Shown piece after piece: positions 61,110 through 64,000 of a stretch of DNA of 64,000 nucleotides. Every line of letters begins with the position of its first letter. Within the stretch, counting starts at the first letter, position 1. Both the position numbers and the translations under genes were made by a program. A model generated the notes under the pieces. The model was not told where the DNA came from and did not search any database. It saw only the letters and a list, made by a program, of their open reading frames with translations. The stretch comes from an uncultured Erythrobacter sp. (GTDB lineage: Bacteria > Pseudomonadota > Alphaproteobacteria > Sphingomonadales > Sphingomonadaceae): NCBI GenBank assembly GCA_947501215.1, contig CANMUS010000002.1:372001-436000 (forward strand), in the 5' to 3' direction.

Positions 61110-61889
61110 TCAGAAAATCGAATAACCCCCGTCGATTACCACCGAATCGCCGGTGTGGAACTTGCTGGCATCCGAGGCGAAATAGACGGCGATGCCGGCG
61201 AAATCCTCGCCTTCGCCCCAGCGGCGCATGGGGACGCGGCCGATGGCCTTTTCGTTGAATGCGTCCCAGTTTTGCAGGCGCTCGGTCATTTCGGTAGCGA
61301 TCCAGCCGGGCAGTACCGCATTGGCGCGAATGCCGTGACGGGCGAGCTCCACCGCCGTGCCGCGCACCATCGCCAGCACCCCGGCCTTCGTCGCGGCATA
61401 GGCTTGGTTCTGCGGCGCGCCGTGAATGGCCGACACGCTGGAGGTGACCAGCAGCGAACCACCCTTCTCGCCGTTCTCCGAGCGCTCGACCATGTGTTTC
61501 GATGCTTCGCGGAAGGTCCAGAAAACGGCGTCGAGATTGACCGTAGTGACCTTGCGCCACTGTTCGGTGGTCTGCTCGGTGAGCGGGGCGCCGCCGCCGA
61601 CGCCCGCATTGGCGATGCAGGTGTCGATCCGGCCGAGGCGCGACAGGCTTTCCGCCATGGCATCGACAACGGCCTGCTCGTCGGACACGTCGACCTCCAG
61701 CGCCTCGACGCGTGTGCCATGCGCCTTTAGCCGCTCAAGAGCGGAGGCGTTCTTGGACGCGTTGCGCCCCCAGATGGCGACATCGGCCCCGGCGGCGGCG
61801 AGCCCTTCGGCCATGCCCAGCCCGATGCCGCCGTTGCCGCCGGTCACCACGGCCATCTTGCCGGTGAGGTCAAAGGGTTGGAATGCCAT
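61110..61889 (-). CDS. Short-chain dehydrogenase/reductase
   Basis: 259 residues from ATG 61889 with AGGAGA upstream. SDR motifs: VVTGGNGGIGLGMAEGLA, NAGVGGG, the catalytic Ser in VTSSVSAIHG, YAATK, and GWIATEMTE. The substrate is unknown; the C-terminal RVPMRRWGEGEDFAGIAVYFASD is typical of the gluconate/3-oxoacyl-reductase type. It is convergent with ung and divergent from the enoyl-CoA hydratase gene, with which it could share a pathway. Confidence 0.88.
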   Translation of the reverse strand: MAFQPFDLTGKMAVVTGGNGGIGLGMAEGLAAAGADVAIWGRNASKNASALERLKAHGTRVEALEVDVSDEQAVVDAMAESLSRLGRIDTCIANAGVGGGAPLTEQTTEQWRKVTTVNLDAVFWTFREASKHMVERSENGEKGGSLLVTSSVSAIHGAPQNQAYAATKAGVLAMVRGTAVELARHGIRANAVLPGWIATEMTERLQNWDAFNEKAIGRVPMRRWGEGEDFAGIAVYFASDASKFHTGDSVVIDGGYSIF

Positions 61890-61978
61890 CTGCGCGTCTC
61901 CTCTCGTGTCTCTCGCGCGCACTCAACGCGAGTGACGGGCCGATTGCAAGCTGCAACCTATCCGCTAGGCTGGGCCGC

Positions 61979-62761
61979 ATGACCGATCTCATCCTCACCG
62001 AAATGGCCGACGGCATCGCGACCGTTACTCTCAACCGCCCCGAAGCGATGAATGCGCTGTCGAAGGCGCTGCGCCGCCGGCTCTACGAGGTGATGACCGC
62101 GCTCGACGCCGATGACGAAGTGCGCGCAGTGATCCTGACCGGAGCGGGAGAGCGCGCCTTTACGGCCGGCCTCGACCTCAAGGAACTCGGCAGTGAGGAA
62201 GGCGCGCTGGGCGCTGCCAATGCCGAGGGCGCGGACGAAAACCCGGTCAAGGCAATCGAAGTCTGCCGCAAGCCGGTGATCGGCGCGATCAATGGCGTGG
62301 CAATTACCGGCGGCTTCGAGGTTGCGCTGGCCTGCGACGTGCTGATCGCCAGCACCAATGCGCGGTTTGCCGATACACATGCGCGAGTCGGGATCGTGCC
62401 GGGCTGGGGCCTGTCGCAAAAGCTCAGCCGCATGATCGGCATCAGCCGCGCGAAGGAATTAAGCTTCACCGGCAATTTCCTCGACGCGGAAACAGCCGAG
62501 CGCTGGGGGCTCGTCAATCGCGTGGTCGCGCCCGAAGAGCTGCTGGCGGAGGCACGCCGCATCGCCGCCGACATGGCGAGCATCGATCCGGCTTTCCTCG
62601 CACAATACAAGGCGTTGATCGACAAAGGCTATGCGGCGAGCTTCGGCGAGGGGCTGGCGATCGAGCACAAGCTGTCTTCCGCAAAGAACAGCGCGGTTAG
62701 CCCGGAGGAAGTCGAGGCGCGCCGGGCGGCGGTGCAGGCGCGGGGCCGCACGCAAGGCTGA
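61979..62761 (+). CDS. Enoyl-CoA hydratase/isomerase family protein
   Basis: 260 residues from ATG 61979. Crotonase fold: LNRPEAMNALSKALRRRLYEV, oxyanion-hole segments RAFTAGLDLKEL and GAINGVAITGGFEVALACD, then HARVGIVPGWGLSQKL, where one catalytic Glu of true hydratases is replaced (IVPGWG context) while the upstream segment has Glu in GGFE. It therefore could be a hydratase or an isomerase of fatty acid or aromatic acyl-CoA breakdown. Confidence 0.87.
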   Translation: MTDLILTEMADGIATVTLNRPEAMNALSKALRRRLYEVMTALDADDEVRAVILTGAGERAFTAGLDLKELGSEEGALGAANAEGADENPVKAIEVCRKPVIGAINGVAITGGFEVALACDVLIASTNARFADTHARVGIVPGWGLSQKLSRMIGISRAKELSFTGNFLDAETAERWGLVNRVVAPEELLAEARRIAADMASIDPAFLAQYKALIDKGYAASFGEGLAIEHKLSSAKNSAVSPEEVEARRAAVQARGRTQG

Positions 62762-62831
62762 TGCGCCTGGCGCAACAGGCGGTGCCGGCTAAGCGTTTCG
62801 CCTGACTTGGGGAAAGGTGTAGGAGGTGGAC

Positions 62832-63806
62832 ATGGAACGGCAGCTCCCCGCCCGCCTGATCCGCCTCGCGCCGATTGTCCTCCCCCTGCTTGCCATAGCG
62901 CTGGCGCGCGCGATGACTTTTACGGACTGGGCAGCGGCCAATGCCGTACTCGCCGCGCTGCTGTTCGCGTGGATCGTCGCCGACAGCCTGCTGCTCGCAA
63001 CCATCGCGAAGGCCGAAAACCGCAAACCCGGCCTGCGCGCGATGTTGGGCGCAGGCGCAGCGGCAAGCGTTATCGTGCTGGTCGGCGCCGCCGCGCCGGT
63101 GGGCGAAGCGATCTACGCCATGCCTCCGCTACTCGCTGCTGCCGCTCTGACACTGGCGCTGTTCGTGGCGTGGTGCGGCGCGCTGATCGTCCGTGCGTTG
63201 GCTGGCGGTGCCTCTGTCGAGGAGGCCGCCGCGCTCGTCCTGCCGCCCAAGCTCGTCCGCTTCATGAGCGCCGAGTCGCGCATCATGCGCCTCGCGCTTT
63301 GGGGCTGGCGACGCGGGCAGGACATTCCCGCGGGCACGCAAGGCTTCTCCTATCACCGCTTCCTGCTGCCGATGATCTATGTGTTCATCGCGCTGCAGGC
63401 GATCGAGCTGGCGGTGATGCATTTCCTGCTGATGATCTGGTTCGGCCTCGGCATTGCGGGCGGCTTGTGGATCGTCGGCCTGGCGCAAGGTTTCCGCATC
63501 CATCCGGTGCTGCTGGCCGAGCAGGGCCTGCGCGTCCGCAGCGGCGGGACGGTGGACCTGCTGGTGCCCTACGATGCGATCGCGGGCGTCATGCCCAGCT
63601 TCGGTGCTGAGCAGGTCAAGGCGGCAGACACGCTCAACCACGCGGTGCTGTCCTGGCCCAATGCGATGCTTGAGCTGGATCGCGAACTGACGGTGCGCCC
63701 GCTACTTGGAGCGGAGCAGCGAGTCCGCCGGATCGCCCTGCGGATCGATGAGAGCGCCGCATTTCTCGCCGCGCTGGCCGAGCGTGCACCCCAGCTACGC
63801 GGTTAG
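62832..63806 (+). CDS. Polytopic membrane protein, unknown function
   Basis: 324 residues from ATG 62832, chosen for the near-perfect AGGAGG 5 bases upstream. About six membrane helices occur in the first two thirds (IVLPLLAIALARAMTF, AVLAALLFAWIVADSLLL, AGAAASVIVLVGAAAP, LLAAAALTLALFVAWCG, MIYVFIALQAIELAVM and the following LLMIWFGLGIAGGLWIVG). The last 110 residues are a soluble beta-rich domain (LRVRSGGTVDLLVPYDAIAGV) similar in feel to PH-like membrane-protein tails. Family not recognised. Confidence 0.72.
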   Translation: MERQLPARLIRLAPIVLPLLAIALARAMTFTDWAAANAVLAALLFAWIVADSLLLATIAKAENRKPGLRAMLGAGAAASVIVLVGAAAPVGEAIYAMPPLLAAAALTLALFVAWCGALIVRALAGGASVEEAAALVLPPKLVRFMSAESRIMRLALWGWRRGQDIPAGTQGFSYHRFLLPMIYVFIALQAIELAVMHFLLMIWFGLGIAGGLWIVGLAQGFRIHPVLLAEQGLRVRSGGTVDLLVPYDAIAGVMPSFGAEQVKAADTLNHAVLSWPNAMLELDRELTVRPLLGAEQRVRRIALRIDESAAFLAALAERAPQLRG

Positions 63807-64000
63807 ATTTGCCAGCACGAAATCGGCGCGCCCTGCGACGCCGACGAGTGGTAGCTCGACGGGCTCGTATCCGAGTGCCGGAAGCAGCGATGCCAGGTGG
63901 TCATATTCGGCGACCGCAGCTTCGAAATCGTGCCGCCGCGTCGAATCCTGCGCGTAGATTTCGGGCCAGGGCGGTGCGAGAAACACCCTGCTGCAATAAG
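63795..64000 (-). CDS. AAA-family ATPase, C-terminal part (cut by window edge)
   Basis: The visible C-terminal 67 codons read YCSRVFLAPPWPEIYAQD, then RRHDFEAAVAEYDHLASLLPALGYEPVELP in continuation and ADFVLANLTA at the end. The VFLAPPWPEIY segment is diagnostic of small AAA_28-type (NadR-like) nucleoside-triphosphatases common in Sphingomonadales and rhizobia. The P-loop lies beyond the window. It is convergent with the membrane-protein gene, overlapping its end by 12 bases. Confidence 0.75.
   Translation of the reverse strand, partial: YCSRVFLAPPWPEIYAQDSTRRHDFEAAVAEYDHLASLLPALGYEPVELPLVGVAGRADFVLANLTA

Noticed and set aside
1..64000. CRISPR array
   Set aside because: No series of regularly spaced direct repeats with unique spacers was seen, and no Cas-like proteins are encoded.

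Overview
The window looks like a GC-rich chromosome of an alphaproteobacterium of the order Sphingomonadales, most likely the family Erythrobacteraceae (Erythrobacter, Qipengyuania or Altererythrobacter type). This is a family-level inference from protein character: a CYP153 alkane hydroxylase, a giant NAD-glutamate dehydrogenase of about 1,570 residues, the gene order DUF3576 lipoprotein-leuS-lptE-holA, and a PhaB-type reductase. Most of the window is ordinary core genome, interrupted by two mobile segments.

Region 1 (1 to about 8545) is the right-hand part of a genomic island inserted into a tRNA-Leu(TAA) gene. A 55-base copy of the tRNA 3' half, including CCA, marks its right end (8491-8545). 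The left edge holds the first 28 codons of a tyrosine-recombinase-like integrase. Next come a ribbon-helix-helix regulator, a divergent promoter region with two matching 22-bp palindromes, an AlpA/MerR-like small DNA-binding protein, and a protein with the HUH and YxxK motifs of rolling-circle replication initiators. The cargo is a single-chain type IIG (Eco57I-like) restriction-methyltransferase and a divergent two-gene operon. That operon encodes a proteasome-like Ntn-hydrolase, whose predicted N-terminal Thr, Asp17 and Lys match the proteasome active site, and an overlapping 68-residue protein. This segment is the best candidate for an undescribed system.

Region 2 (8685-26695) is core: a PilZ protein, MsrB, CYP153 P450, an ABC-2 exporter pair, QueG, a ferredoxin reductase, GDH, a flavin monooxygenase, TPR and hydrolase genes, an M48 protease with a DUF898 membrane protein, and a small XRE/membrane-protein operon.

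Region 3 (26755-29208) is an IS1595-family element with perfect 24-bp terminal inverted repeats and an 8-bp target duplication. Beside its transposase it carries passenger genes, including a frameshifted HEPN-like gene. It sits upstream of phoD.

Region 4 (29303-64000) is core: phoD with a possible Pho box; thrS preceded by a leader peptide with seven consecutive Thr codons and alternative hairpins (a probable attenuator); agmatine deiminase; M28 peptidase; glnE-bcp-DUF455; an M23 peptidase; an acyl-CoA synthetase/P450 pair; the YqiJ/YqiK-flotillin pair; galU and murA; phaB; leuS-lptE-holA; lptC-lptA; an RNase D-like exonuclease; ung; an SDR; an enoyl-CoA hydratase; and the 3' end of an AAA ATPase gene cut by the window edge.
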